A program made the translations under genes and the position numbers. This document shows positions 41,352-50,638 of a DNA stretch of 64,000 nucleotides, piece after piece; within the stretch, counting starts at the first letter, position 1, and each line of letters begins with the position of its first letter. This DNA is from Lachnospiraceae bacterium (GTDB lineage: Bacteria > Bacillota > Clostridia > Lachnospirales > Lachnospiraceae), in assembly GCA_014804655.1 (NCBI GenBank), contig JAAUZK010000019.1, forward strand, positions 130,033-194,032, read 5' to 3'. Below the pieces are notes generated by a model, which was not told where the DNA came from, did no database searches, and saw nothing but the letters and a program-made list of their open reading frames with translations.

Positions 41352-41780
41352 ATGAAACTGAATGTACAGGGGTTAAAATGGAACAATCCTGTAAAGAAAG
41401 TCATTGAGCGGATTACGGGAGGCGAAAAAGGGCTGCTGTTTCTTGCGAATGAGAGAAAGCGGCTTATGGACCCGTATGTCCCGGCGGATAAATTGATGTT
41501 GGCGCAGCATACGCAGGTATACGTTGAAGATCATAGCGGGATTGTTGAGTACATGTCACCATATGCACATTATCAGTATGAAGGAATCTTATATGTATCC
41601 GGTAAAACGGGGAGCGCATGGAGCAGAGGTGAATATAAGGTGCCGACAGATCGCAACATTGAGCATGATAAATTCAGACATCCGTTAGCAACGTCAGAGT
41701 GGGATAAAGCTATGTGGACCGCAAGGGGAGATGACTTGATCCAAGCATATCAGAATTATATTACGAGAGGTGCACAATGA
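41352..41780 (+). CDS. Minor capsid/tail completion protein
   Basis: 142 aa. AQHTQVYVEDHSGIVEYMSPYAHYQYEGILYVS and the HPLATSEWDKAMWTARGDDL end are typical of the Clostridial minor capsid (gp10-like) family that joins tail to head. Overlaps the next gene by 4 bp. Confidence 0.7.
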   Translation: MKLNVQGLKWNNPVKKVIERITGGEKGLLFLANERKRLMDPYVPADKLMLAQHTQVYVEDHSGIVEYMSPYAHYQYEGILYVSGKTGSAWSRGEYKVPTDRNIEHDKFRHPLATSEWDKAMWTARGDDLIQAYQNYITRGAQ

Positions 41781-42205
41781 ACAAACACGAAGCCATGAAA
41801 GAGTTTTTCAAGCCTAAAGTGATGGAGCTATGCGGAAGCGTACTTGGATTTAATTTTTCGAATGAGGAGGCTGAATCGGTAGCGTTTGTCACAGAATATG
41901 CAGACAAGTTGATCAAGAAATATAAGGTGGGCGCTGAGAAAGCATATGGTTTTTCCGTTATTATTACGAAACCTTATTCGATCGGAAGCGATGATGTCAA
42001 TCTGGAAGCAATGAATTTTGCACAAGCATTTATGGATTGGCTTGAAGAACAGAATAGAAAGAGACAGTATCCGGATTTCCCAGATGGGTGTCAAATAAAG
42101 AAAATGGAAAATCTTCAGAATATGCCGAATTTAGCGGCGGTAAATGTAAAAGAAGGGCTTGCAAGGTACATGATACAATGCAGGCTTATTTATTTTGAAA
42201 AATAG
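41777..42205 (+). CDS. Tail terminator-like protein
   Basis: 142 aa, immediately upstream of the tail-tube gene where the tail terminator lies in siphophages. Mixed alpha/beta; contains FMDWLEEQNRKRQYPDFPDG and the IKKMENLQNMPNLAAVN strand pattern common in this family. Function from position. Confidence 0.65.
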   Translation: MNKHEAMKEFFKPKVMELCGSVLGFNFSNEEAESVAFVTEYADKLIKKYKVGAEKAYGFSVIITKPYSIGSDDVNLEAMNFAQAFMDWLEEQNRKRQYPDFPDGCQIKKMENLQNMPNLAAVNVKEGLARYMIQCRLIYFEK

Positions 42206-42219
42206 AGGAGGCAAAGAGT

Positions 42220-42819
42220 ATGAAAGTAAAGGAATTAATGCAGGATTTCCACCCCAATGCTGACTTTGAGGGATGGGTTACAAATGATGACTATGTATTA
42301 GCGATTAATACGAGCAAAGAGCAGTGTGACGTCGGGGATTATGATGTTGTACAGATGGGCGTCGAAGGATTGGATGCCCAGATGAATCCGGTCACTACGG
42401 ACAAACAGTATATCAGAGCCGGCCAGTCTACGCAGAAAACGGGAACGCAGCGGACATTTACTGTATCAGGCGACAGATATATCGGAGATCCGGCGCAGGA
42501 CTATATGCTTAACCATGCAATCAAATATGGCACGGGAAATTCAGTGGTGGTTCCCTACGTGTATTTCAATGTATTAAATGGCGAGGGTGAAAAAGGTCAG
42601 GTATCAATTCTGGTCAATTCCGACGGAGGCGGAAACGCCGGTGAATCTTCCGGTATCGATATTGAACTTAAGAAGATCGGCAGTCTTCCGACAGCATTTA
42701 ACTATCTGGATTATATTGTAGGCGTGGCGGGTACTCCGGCAGCAGAGGAATCTGCTCAGCCGGGAAATGGGCAAACAGAAGAAAACGTGGAATTTGACGT
42801 AGAAGAAACGGAGGAATAA
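42220..42819 (+). CDS. Major tail tube protein
   Basis: 199 aa. GAGGAGG precedes the ATG. A beta-rich core (DGWV-type start FEGWVTNDDYVLAINTSKEQ, ... RTFTVSGDRYIGDPAQDYML ... FNVLNGEGEKGQVSILVNSD) and an acidic Glu-rich C-terminal tail. Position between the connectors and tail chaperones supports the assignment. Confidence 0.85.
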   Translation: MKVKELMQDFHPNADFEGWVTNDDYVLAINTSKEQCDVGDYDVVQMGVEGLDAQMNPVTTDKQYIRAGQSTQKTGTQRTFTVSGDRYIGDPAQDYMLNHAIKYGTGNSVVVPYVYFNVLNGEGEKGQVSILVNSDGGGNAGESSGIDIELKKIGSLPTAFNYLDYIVGVAGTPAAEESAQPGNGQTEENVEFDVEETEE

Positions 42820-42822
42820 GAC

Positions 42823-43134
42823 GTGAAGGTATATGGACAGGACATTGACTTTAGAATAACGCGGATCGATGACGCACAGCGCTATAAAGCTGCATTAGAT
42901 AAGATGCAGAAAGACGAGCAAAAGCTGCAGAAGTTGAAGAACAGTGATTTAGCAGTATTTTTGAAAAGCTATATAGAGATGTTCCAACGATTCTTTATCA
43001 ATGCGACAGGCGTGGATATACTGGCAGAATGCAGTGATGCCCAGGAGGCTCATGACGCATACATGAGCTTCCTGCGGGAGATTAAGCTGGCAAAGACTAA
43101 CATTACGAATTTTACACTTGAGGATGTTGAATAA
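42823..43134 (+). CDS. Tail assembly chaperone (G-like)
   Basis: 103 aa, GTG start behind GGAGG. Small helical protein between tail tube and tape measure. The following gene overlaps by 1 nt in another frame. Many siphophages make the second chaperone by ribosomal frameshifting; I see no slippery heptamer here, and the second gene has its own ATG, so separate translation is likelier. Confidence 0.7.
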   Translation: MKVYGQDIDFRITRIDDAQRYKAALDKMQKDEQKLQKLKNSDLAVFLKSYIEMFQRFFINATGVDILAECSDAQEAHDAYMSFLREIKLAKTNITNFTLEDVE

Positions 43135-43763
43135 TGTGGTATTCATGTTTGTCAAAGCGGTTGCCGGAAGATGTAGAGATAGATGGAAGAAAGTACGGTA
43201 TTCGGTTCGGGTACCGTACTATGATTGCGATTGAAATACTCATGTACAGCCATGTAAGTGATGAAAACAAAATGTTGCAGTCGCTCAATTTGTTTTATGG
43301 GAATGACATTCCGGAGAACATAGACGAGGCAATCAATAAACTGCTATGGTTTCATTCCTGCGGTGAAGAAAACGGGCAGGAAAAAGAAGGAGAAAACAAA
43401 CCGAAGCGGCAGCAGAAACGTGCGTATGATTTCAAACAGGATGCTACAATGATCTACGCAGCATTTATACAGCAGTATGGAATCAATCTGCACAGTATTT
43501 CGAGTAATGAGCTTCACTGGTGGGAATTTTCAGCACTATTCGGAAATCTATCAGATGATACGAAGATGGCGAAGGTAATGTACTGGCGCACATGCGATTT
43601 GAGCGGAATGTCCAAAGCGGAGCAGAGGTATATCAGGAAGATGAGGAATATCTTTGCCATTAAAGAAGATGTTAGTATGGATACTCAGGCGAAGCTGATA
43701 CAGCGCAACGCGGACATGGTTGGGTATATAAGGAGACGGTATAGGGAATGTGCAATAGAGTAA
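43134..43763 (+). CDS. Gp15-type tail assembly chaperone
   Basis: 209 aa. The pattern LPEDVEIDGRKYGIRFGYRTMIAIE ... WFHSCGEENGQ ... KRAYDFKQDATMIYAAFIQQYGINL and ELHWWEFSALFGNLSDDTKM is the bacteriophage Gp15 family, the second tail chaperone in Firmicutes phages. The ATG shares one base with the upstream TAA. Confidence 0.88.
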   Translation: MWYSCLSKRLPEDVEIDGRKYGIRFGYRTMIAIEILMYSHVSDENKMLQSLNLFYGNDIPENIDEAINKLLWFHSCGEENGQEKEGENKPKRQQKRAYDFKQDATMIYAAFIQQYGINLHSISSNELHWWEFSALFGNLSDDTKMAKVMYWRTCDLSGMSKAEQRYIRKMRNIFAIKEDVSMDTQAKLIQRNADMVGYIRRRYRECAIE

Positions 43764-43903
43764 TTTGTCCGTTTTGCAAGTATATCATGCCAATACGGAT
43801 AATGCCAAAAGCAGAAAGCAAAGGACTGACAGTAAAATGTAAAAACAAAAAATGTAAAAAGGAATTTGAAATAGAAGTCAAAGAGGGAATGCAAAGCAGA
43901 TAG
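43748..43903 (+). CDS. Small zinc-ribbon protein (Com-like)
   Basis: 51 aa, overlapping the Gp15 gene's end by 16 bp. CPFCKY ... VKCKNKKCKKEFEIEV gives a two-pair cysteine knuckle like phage Mu Com and the small cysteine-rich proteins often found just before tape measure genes in Clostridial phages. GGAG lies about 12 nt upstream. Role unknown. Confidence 0.6.
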   Translation: MCNRVICPFCKYIMPIRIMPKAESKGLTVKCKNKKCKKEFEIEVKEGMQSR

Positions 43904-43945
43904 TGCCATCATGAGCCAGTTGCTTACAGGATAGAGGTGTAAGGA

Positions 43946-46405
43946 TTGGCGAACGATGGACATGTTAAGATCGGAACTGAATTAGATGAATCAGGATTAA
44001 AAAAGGGGCTTTCTGGGTTAGGAGGTTTTGCAAAAAAAGGATTCTCCGCAGTTGGGGGATTAGCAGTATCTGCATCCAAAATGGCAATAGGGGCGATTTC
44101 AGGCATAGGGACCGCCATGGGTGGGATCGCCACAGCGTCAATAGCGGCAGGCGCGGAGTTTGAGACATCAATGACAAAGGCAAGCACTTTGTTTGGTGAT
44201 GTTGCGGTAGATACAGATAAGCTAAATGCAAAAATCCTTGACATATCAAGCAATACGGGTGTAGCCGCATCAGAGATGGGTGAGGCGCTTTATAGCGCTT
44301 TGTCAGCTGGGTTACCTGTTACAGAGGATATGGCGGAAACTACTGCGGTACTTGAAAAGTCTGCTAAACTTGCCAAGGCTGGATTTACGGACGTAGATAC
44401 TGCCTTAGCGGCTACGGCTAAAACCTTAAATGCTTATGGACTTGGGGTAGATGCAGTAGATGATATTCAGAAGGTTCTGATTCAGACACAGAATCTCGGC
44501 ATTACTACAGTTGATGAGTTGGGGGCTTCCCTGGCACAGGTAACACCGACGGCAGCAGCATTCGGTGTGTCTTTTGATCAGGTAGGTGCAGCACTTGCAG
44601 GTATGACCGCGGCTGGTACACCAACAGCGCAGGCCACAACACAGCTTAACAGTCTGATCGCAGAACTAGGCAAGAGTGGAACGGTAGCGGCTAATAATCT
44701 CCAGGAAGCGGCCAAAGGCACAGAATATGCAGGCATGTCATTCAATGAAATGATGGAGAATGGCGCTAATCTGCAGGACGTTCTGGATATGCTGGGAGAT
44801 TCGGCAGAGAAGAACGGTGTGTCGCTGGTTGATATGTTTTCTTCGATCGAGGCTGGTAAAGCAGCGCTTGCGATTGATGGAAGCGATTTTGTAGGCAATC
44901 TGGCTCAGATGTCTACAGAGGTGGACGTAGTAGGCGAGGCGTATGAGAAAATGAGCAATACGCTGCAGGCCAATACGGAGCGAATCAAAACCTCAATCAC
45001 GAATCTTGGCATATCAATGTATGAGCAGGTCGATGGACCGTTAGCGGACATTTCTAAAGCCGCAGCAGATGCTGTGGGAGAATTGCAGACAGCATTTAAT
45101 GAGGGCGGCTTTGATGGTCTGATGGAAGCTGGTGCAGATATCATAGGCAGAGTGATATCTGGCGCTGTTCAACATTTGCCGGACATTGTTGGACTGGCTA
45201 CACAGTTCCTTGACAATTTAACAGATGCTTTTTTTAGCGTAAGTGCGGAAGTATCGCCTCTTGGTGGAGATATCATATCATCTGTAGTCTCTGGAATGTG
45301 TGATGCCGTAGTGGATATATCGACCATTGGAATCAGATTAATGTCTGATCTGGCATATGCAATAGCCGAAAGTGCTCCACAGGTACTTGAGAGTATAGGG
45401 AACTGCATTTACGATATCATCAATAATTTTTATGAATATTTTCCGGATTTTATTGATGCTGGAATGCAGCTACTGACAAGTCTGATAACTGGTTTACGGG
45501 CTGGGATGGAGAATGATATTCCTAACATTATAGCGATGGGAGCAGAGATGCTCGCAGAGCTTGTGAATGGGATAACGGAATCACTTCCTATGATACTGGA
45601 TGCCGCCGTAGATATTGTAATTGGGTTCGCAGAATCACTTACTGAGCCGGGGATGCTTATAAATTTGCTCAATGCTGGAATAAGTCTTTTGGAAGGACTT
45701 ATAAACGGACTTGCAAATGCACTTCCTAAATTAATTGCAGCAGCACCGAAGATCATAGCGAATCTGGCTACAGCGATAATCGCAAGTATACCGAAACTCT
45801 TAACCGCAGCTACGAATATCATGTCGAGCCTCGGAAAGTTTCTGATCCAGAGCATAGGGAATCTGCTCAAAGCGATACCGGATATCTTTAGGCAGATGGT
45901 CGCCAAGTTTAAAACTCTTGATTGGGCATCGATCGGACAAAATCTGATAGATGGGATCAAAGAGGGAATCTTAAGCAAAGCCTCTGATATGGTAGATTCT
46001 GTCATAGAATCTGCGAAAAAGGCAATTGACGGGGTTAAAAATTTTCTGGGGATTCACTCGCCCAGCCGTCTTGCTAGGGATGTTATAGGAAAAAATCTCA
46101 TCGCGGGTGTAGGAGTCGGTATAGAAGAACAAACGCCTGTATTGCTTGCACAGTCGCAGAAATCAATGGATAGGCTGATTGCAGGAATGAAAGCGAAATC
46201 TTATGATATCCGCCCGGAATACAGACAGGAGCGAGGTACATCAAATACGCAAGATGACAAGATCGGTGGTCGGAATGGCGAAAATAGTACCACTGTTGTT
46301 AAAGTGTTATTAGAAGGGGATGCAAAAGGGTTGTTTAAAGTGGTTGCAGTTGAAGAGGAGAAATTTTATAAATCTACCGGAAAGGGGAAGTTTGATCATA
46401 CATGA
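43946..46405 (+). CDS. Tape measure protein (TP901 family)
   Basis: 819 aa, TTG start at 43946 behind GAGGTGTAAGGA. The N-terminus holds the TP901 core (FETSMTKASTLFGDVAVDTD ... MGEALYSALSAGLPVTEDMA). The centre has long hydrophobic helices. The C-terminus carries NFLGIHSPSRLARDVIGKNL, the usual tail-tip attachment motif. At roughly 0.15 nm per residue (a known rule of thumb) the tail would be about 120 nm. Overlaps the next gene by 4 bp. Confidence 0.93.
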   Translation: MANDGHVKIGTELDESGLKKGLSGLGGFAKKGFSAVGGLAVSASKMAIGAISGIGTAMGGIATASIAAGAEFETSMTKASTLFGDVAVDTDKLNAKILDISSNTGVAASEMGEALYSALSAGLPVTEDMAETTAVLEKSAKLAKAGFTDVDTALAATAKTLNAYGLGVDAVDDIQKVLIQTQNLGITTVDELGASLAQVTPTAAAFGVSFDQVGAALAGMTAAGTPTAQATTQLNSLIAELGKSGTVAANNLQEAAKGTEYAGMSFNEMMENGANLQDVLDMLGDSAEKNGVSLVDMFSSIEAGKAALAIDGSDFVGNLAQMSTEVDVVGEAYEKMSNTLQANTERIKTSITNLGISMYEQVDGPLADISKAAADAVGELQTAFNEGGFDGLMEAGADIIGRVISGAVQHLPDIVGLATQFLDNLTDAFFSVSAEVSPLGGDIISSVVSGMCDAVVDISTIGIRLMSDLAYAIAESAPQVLESIGNCIYDIINNFYEYFPDFIDAGMQLLTSLITGLRAGMENDIPNIIAMGAEMLAELVNGITESLPMILDAAVDIVIGFAESLTEPGMLINLLNAGISLLEGLINGLANALPKLIAAAPKIIANLATAIIASIPKLLTAATNIMSSLGKFLIQSIGNLLKAIPDIFRQMVAKFKTLDWASIGQNLIDGIKEGILSKASDMVDSVIESAKKAIDGVKNFLGIHSPSRLARDVIGKNLIAGVGVGIEEQTPVLLAQSQKSMDRLIAGMKAKSYDIRPEYRQERGTSNTQDDKIGGRNGENSTTVVKVLLEGDAKGLFKVVAVEEEKFYKSTGKGKFDHT

Positions 46406-46797
46406 TAGATTGCCTGGTTAAGTTAGGAAATGTAGCGTTGGATGATGATATTTATATCAAACCGGGAACATACCAATGCTACATAAATGAAAAAAACTCT
46501 GAATGGGAAGATGCCGCAGGTGGAAACCATGATGACGTGTATGCACACAAAGCAGTGGGGTCTTTCACCATTAATTCACCGTCACAACCTGAACTTGATT
46601 TTTTCATGGATGCATATAGAAAAGCAAAAATAAGCCCGAAAGCAATGGATAAAAGAATTCAAATGCAGGTGTTTGTTCCGGCAGAAAATGAAATAAGGAG
46701 TATTGTAGCGAATGCAACGATGCCGCATCCTGTAGTGGATTTCATTGGTGAAGAAATATATTACATGGATATAGAATTTGAATTTAAGGAGTGTTGA
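46402..46797 (+). CDS. Tail protein, probable distal tail component
   Basis: 131 aa between tape measure and the large tail protein. Beta-rich (GTYQCYINEKNSEWEDAAGG ... AVGSFTINSPSQPELDFFMD). Proteins of this form in Clostridial phages are annotated only as tail or DUF proteins. Position suggests a tail-tip structural role. Confidence 0.6.
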   Translation: MIDCLVKLGNVALDDDIYIKPGTYQCYINEKNSEWEDAAGGNHDDVYAHKAVGSFTINSPSQPELDFFMDAYRKAKISPKAMDKRIQMQVFVPAENEIRSIVANATMPHPVVDFIGEEIYYMDIEFEFKEC

Positions 46798-46798
46798 G

Positions 46799-48772
46799 AT
46801 GCTGGACGTTTCTGAAAAAGTGAAGCGGTTATTTAGGGATGAGTTTAACAAAAAGGATGTCCGGATTCATTTTCCAAATAATGAGAGAGAGGATATTGTC
46901 ACGAAAGACATCTACGGAAACGGTACATCATTTGTTTTTACAGAGTCATTGTGCAGTCAGAGCAATTTAAAGTTTGGATTGAGTGAGGCATCCATGTTGG
47001 AATTCGACACTGTAGACGTAGAGAACATTAAGGACTGCAAAATTGAGGCAAGCTGCGAGATCACCGATCCGGATACCGGGGAAACAATTTCGATACCCTA
47101 CGGTAAATTCGAGGTGGATTCCTGCCAGAAGCAGAGTGACATGCGCCGACGGAAAGTTGTGGCCTATAGCGGCACCCGTCTGGAGATCAGCCCGCTCACG
47201 ATGGCCAAGCTGTCCCTGCCGTCACTCAATACATATCCGTACCGGATGGATATCGAGGAACTGACAGGCACGGGAGACCGACAGCGGGAAAGATTCACGT
47301 CTTCCGGCCAGATCAGGCAGTCTGAGTTTACGTGCAGTACGCAGGGGAAGGACTTTGACATCATGACGATGAGCGTGTCCTGTACCGGAAGCGACGGTCT
47401 AACGTATATTATATACTGCGACATAACATACGCATATAAGACGGTGGATATGATTGCTGCAATCTGGCGTCTGGAACCACTCGGGGAGAAATGGTATGAC
47501 ATCCGGTCAGAGATCACGGACAATGATAAAGCGCGGAAATGGGATGACGGGATCGCGGAGATAAACACCTATCTGGATATGCTGAGAAACATAGTCATAT
47601 ATCAGACAGAAGGCACAAGAAACGCTCTGGACAGCTTACTGCAGAAATGCGATGCATATATGACAGGCTGTACAGTACGGATGGACGTGCGGCAGACATA
47701 TAACAGGAAGAAACTGAGCACCCGGAAAGAGGTAAAGATCACAATGGATGACATGGGGAACGGGGTCAGGCGAAGCAGGTATGTATCCAGTATCCTGCTG
47801 GATGTCCTGAACGCGCGGGGCGGACAGGTCGGGAATGTTATTACCAATGATACGGTAGCGGAAGGAACCCTTACGTTTATGTGCCCGCAGAGTGTCGAGG
47901 TCAGGATCGAGACGCAGTTGGATGATCAGCCGTCGGAAACAGTGTTTGACAAGTTTATCGTATCCGGAAGAAAGGAGACGCTGGTCGGGTATGGCAGGAT
48001 GGATATAATATGCATCCCGCCCGTGGAGTCCGCGGAGGATGGTGTAAATCATCCGGCAGAATATACAACGCCGCTGCCATACGTCATGTTTGAAAGGAAA
48101 GAGGGAGATGACGGCTATTTCCGGTGTGCAGACGTGGAGAAGAACGTACAGAGTGCAGTCGGTGCCATGGCGGAGATTCAGGCAAAATTCGTACATATGG
48201 ACCGGTACGGAGTGCTCCGTTTCGTAGGCATATCTGATCATTTCGGTCTGTATCCGGAGGAGACACTTTACCCGTCAGAGGATCTGTACCCGGAAGAAAG
48301 TAACGGCGGCCTGCTGGCAACATGCGAATACAGCACCCTCTGGTATGAGGATTATGAAGTACAGCAGTTCGGGACCGTGATCGTGAGCTATAAAAACATG
48401 AGCGGCAATGATGAAGTGCTGGTATACCGGTTCAACCGGGCGAACAGAAACGTATACCAGATGAAGGATAATTTTGTCTTTAAAACCGGAGGATGGAAGC
48501 CGGCAGAGATCAGAGACATACTGGATACATGGTTTATTCCGAATCTGAAAGGAATCCGGTATATTCCTGCGGAGCTGGAAATGGTCGGGCTGCCTTACAT
48601 GGAGGCGGGCGATGTGCTGTCCGTGCTGACCAGAACGGGCGGTATCGAGGTGTTTGTGTTCAGGAGGACGCTGAAAGGGATTAACTTTATGACAGACAGT
48701 GTCGAGGCCAGAGGCGACGAAGTGAACAAAACGGATATGGACGATTCCGTCACGGTTGTAGAGGAGGGATAA
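46799..48772 (+). CDS. Large tail-tip/baseplate hub protein
   Basis: 657 aa from ATG 46799 (AAGGAG 7 nt upstream). The N-terminus resembles distal tail/hub proteins (FVFTESLCSQSNLKFGLSEAS, DTGETISIPYGKFEVDS). It contains a short tandem run YPEETLYPSEDLYPEES near 500 that is often seen in these proteins. It probably forms the tail-tip ring and links to the fibres. Confidence 0.75.
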   Translation: MLDVSEKVKRLFRDEFNKKDVRIHFPNNEREDIVTKDIYGNGTSFVFTESLCSQSNLKFGLSEASMLEFDTVDVENIKDCKIEASCEITDPDTGETISIPYGKFEVDSCQKQSDMRRRKVVAYSGTRLEISPLTMAKLSLPSLNTYPYRMDIEELTGTGDRQRERFTSSGQIRQSEFTCSTQGKDFDIMTMSVSCTGSDGLTYIIYCDITYAYKTVDMIAAIWRLEPLGEKWYDIRSEITDNDKARKWDDGIAEINTYLDMLRNIVIYQTEGTRNALDSLLQKCDAYMTGCTVRMDVRQTYNRKKLSTRKEVKITMDDMGNGVRRSRYVSSILLDVLNARGGQVGNVITNDTVAEGTLTFMCPQSVEVRIETQLDDQPSETVFDKFIVSGRKETLVGYGRMDIICIPPVESAEDGVNHPAEYTTPLPYVMFERKEGDDGYFRCADVEKNVQSAVGAMAEIQAKFVHMDRYGVLRFVGISDHFGLYPEETLYPSEDLYPEESNGGLLATCEYSTLWYEDYEVQQFGTVIVSYKNMSGNDEVLVYRFNRANRNVYQMKDNFVFKTGGWKPAEIRDILDTWFIPNLKGIRYIPAELEMVGLPYMEAGDVLSVLTRTGGIEVFVFRRTLKGINFMTDSVEARGDEVNKTDMDDSVTVVEEG

Positions 48773-48774
48773 CA

Positions 48775-49515
48775 TTGATAAGGGAAGTATTTACGAAGAT
48801 TTACAATAGGATCAACTGGCGGAACAGATCGGAAGCCATGACAACGGCGCTTGGAAAAACGCTGCTCAACAGGATGGATTACACGCTGGATGAACTGGAC
48901 AGCAGGAGTACTGTGCTGAGCAGCTGTATTATTGAGCTGGACAACTCAAAATTGGAAGAGAGCGAAGCAAATGAACTTGTAAAGGACTGGCGGATGGATC
49001 TGTCAACGTACATTGTCACCGTAACAAAAAAGAACGGCACGAAGACCACGTTCGATCTTGGCAGTACATACATTGCAGAGATCAGGAAACAGGTACAAGC
49101 GGCGGCTTCCAGCGCAGGCACGGCAGGGCAGTACAAAAACGCTGCGCAGGCGTCAGCAGAGGCGGCGGCCAAATCCGAGACATCAGCAGGACAAGCCAGG
49201 AATGCTGCCGAGGGGTACGCGGTCAATGCACGATCGTGGTCGGACGGCGATACCGGAACACGGGAAGGGGAAGCAACAGACTGTGCGAAATATTATAGTG
49301 AACGGTCAAAGAACAGTAGTGATATATCCAAATTGTATCTGGACAAGGTTGAACAGGCGGGGAATGAAGCAGTAGACAGAGTGAATGAAGCGGTACGGAT
49401 GAACCTTCCTGCATTCAGTATGGATTTTGAAACAGGACACCTGATGTACAGCGGAGGGCGGTTTATCTTTAAAATGGATGACGCAGGTCATATGAGATGG
49501 AGGACAGCAGTATGA
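48775..49515 (+). CDS. Tail fibre/upper baseplate protein with Ala-rich coiled shaft
   Basis: 246 aa, TTG start behind GAGGAGGGAT. N-terminal globular part, then a heptad-like Ala/Ser shaft (AAASSAGTAGQYKNAAQASA ...), a YAVNARSWSDGDTGTREGEA module common in phage fibres, and a small C-terminal beta domain. Its stop overlaps the ATG of the variable fibre gene, suggesting the two products assemble together. Confidence 0.7.
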   Translation: MIREVFTKIYNRINWRNRSEAMTTALGKTLLNRMDYTLDELDSRSTVLSSCIIELDNSKLEESEANELVKDWRMDLSTYIVTVTKKNGTKTTFDLGSTYIAEIRKQVQAAASSAGTAGQYKNAAQASAEAAAKSETSAGQARNAAEGYAVNARSWSDGDTGTREGEATDCAKYYSERSKNSSDISKLYLDKVEQAGNEAVDRVNEAVRMNLPAFSMDFETGHLMYSGGRFIFKMDDAGHMRWRTAV

Positions 49516-50255
49516 GTGATACGGAAATGATTATGGGCGATGCAGGAAAAGCAATGCTGGTACCGCGTGGGCAATACAGCGATACGGAGACCTATGAGTA
49601 TCTTGATTTTGTATACAGCGGTGACGCGTCATACGTCGCGAAAAAGCTGACAACAGGAAATCCACCGGCAGAAGATAATGAGTACTGGCAGTTACTGGCC
49701 AGAGGTGGCACTTTGACAGAAAACAGCGACGTGTCGAACACGACGGTGACGTTTAAAGAGGCAGAGCAAAGGATAAATATATTCAGCAAAGACAGCCTTT
49801 CCGTTATCGCAGGTAAAATAAAAAAGTGGTTTGCAGATCTTAAAACAGTAGCATTCTCGGGAAAGTATTCCGATCTGGAAGGCCGGCTGACCGTGACAAA
49901 CAATGACCTTGCAAATATGCCGGGGACAGCGTGGGATGCCGTCAGAGGAGCCGCGATCAGGAAGGATGTTGATAAGATAAACAGCGATTTAGATGGAATT
50001 AATCCGTCGAAGGCAAATTATGTAACATATGAAAATATAAATAAGATTTCGGATATCAATTTTGTGCGACAACATCCAGTAATATTTACTGGTGGTGTTC
50101 CTTATATGCCTAACATCGGAACATTTTATAACATCTTAACAATGATTTCAAAATCTTATGATGCCGCCAGTCAAATAGCGATCGGAGAGCTTGGCATCGC
50201 AATCAGATACCATAGCCATGATACAAACAAGTGGAGTGCCTGGACAAAATTATAA
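49512..50255 (+). CDS. Tail fibre/receptor-binding protein with switchable C-terminal tip
   Basis: 247 aa. Residues 25-75 resemble a chitin-binding-type (CBM5/12-like) module (YEYLDFVYSGDASYVAKKLT ... DNEYWQLL). A helical linker leads to residues INSDL (156-160), encoded by the left 14-bp inverted repeat. The last 87 residues are the tip (ANYVTYENINKISDINFVRQ ... KWSAWTKL), encoded inside the apparently invertible segment. The alternative tip lies tail-to-tail on the other strand, 1 bp away. It probably decides which surface glycan the phage recognises. Confidence 0.8.
   Translation: MSDTEMIMGDAGKAMLVPRGQYSDTETYEYLDFVYSGDASYVAKKLTTGNPPAEDNEYWQLLARGGTLTENSDVSNTTVTFKEAEQRINIFSKDSLSVIAGKIKKWFADLKTVAFSGKYSDLEGRLTVTNNDLANMPGTAWDAVRGAAIRKDVDKINSDLDGINPSKANYVTYENINKISDINFVRQHPVIFTGGVPYMPNIGTFYNILTMISKSYDAASQIAIGELGIAIRYHSHDTNKWSAWTKL
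49978..49991 (+). repeat. Left inverted repeat of the invertible fibre segment
   Basis: TAAACAGCGATTTA, exact inverse of 50,542-50,555. It encodes the NSDL codons of the fibre in the same codon phase as the opposite copy. Confidence 0.85.
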
Positions 50256-50256
50256 A

Positions 50257-50555
50257 TTATTGATATGTGTCAAACAAAAAAGCTATTGCTTGCACGCTAT
50301 TGGTAGACTCATATTCTACATATAATTTTGTTCCCCGCGGAAACCAGTATGTTCTGACATTGCCAGCAGTACATGTAAATCCTACAGTAAATTCACCAGA
50401 TGAACTGCATAGATTCATTTTTATATTTTCCGCACCCCACGTATTCAGGTATATCATTCCGTCATATGGCATTGTGTAAATATTATTTAGGGAATTATAC
50501 AATAGGAGATCGACATTAAATTTAATTGTTCTCTTGGATTTTAAATCGCTGTTTA
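50257..50555 (-). pseudogene. Silent alternative tail-fibre tip cassette
   Basis: Reads NSDLKSKRTIKFNVDLLLYN then a beta-rich tip (YTMPYDGMIYLNTWGAENIK ... VEYESTNSVQAIAFLFDTYQ). It has no ribosome binding site or convincing start of its own; the minus frame extends beyond 50,555 only by running through the terminator region. It becomes the fibre C-terminus if the segment inverts. Aromatic and Gly-rich composition fits a receptor-binding tip. Confidence 0.75.
50542..50555 (-). repeat. Right inverted repeat of the invertible fibre segment
   Basis: Plus strand TAAATCGCTGTTTA, the exact reverse complement of 49,978-49,991. Confidence 0.85.
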
Positions 50556-50589
50556 GTGAACTTATAATCTTATACTTTAAATCTGAAAT

Positions 50590-50615
50590 AAGACCCGCAA
50601 AGGTCTTTATTTTTA
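50590..50615 (+). terminator. Terminator after the fibre gene
   Basis: AAGACC (50590-50595), loop CGCAAA, GGTCTT (50602-50607), then TATTTTTAT. It lies outside the invertible segment, so it serves either orientation. Confidence 0.75.
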
Positions 50616-50638
50616 TACAAAGAAAGGAGGTCATTATC

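Larger units (their letters stand above)
49978..50555. mobile_element. Predicted invertible DNA segment (tail-fibre switch)
   Basis: 578 bp including both 14-bp repeats. It contains two fibre tips pointing toward each other with adjacent stops (50,253-50,255 and 50,257-50,259), the same layout as the Mu G segment. Reversal would keep the reading frame and replace the last 87 residues. No dedicated invertase gene lies nearby. Confidence 0.7.

Noticed and set aside
43100-43140. Programmed ribosomal frameshift between the two tail chaperone genes
   Set aside because: Overlap is a single base, no slippery heptamer was seen, and the second gene has its own ATG.
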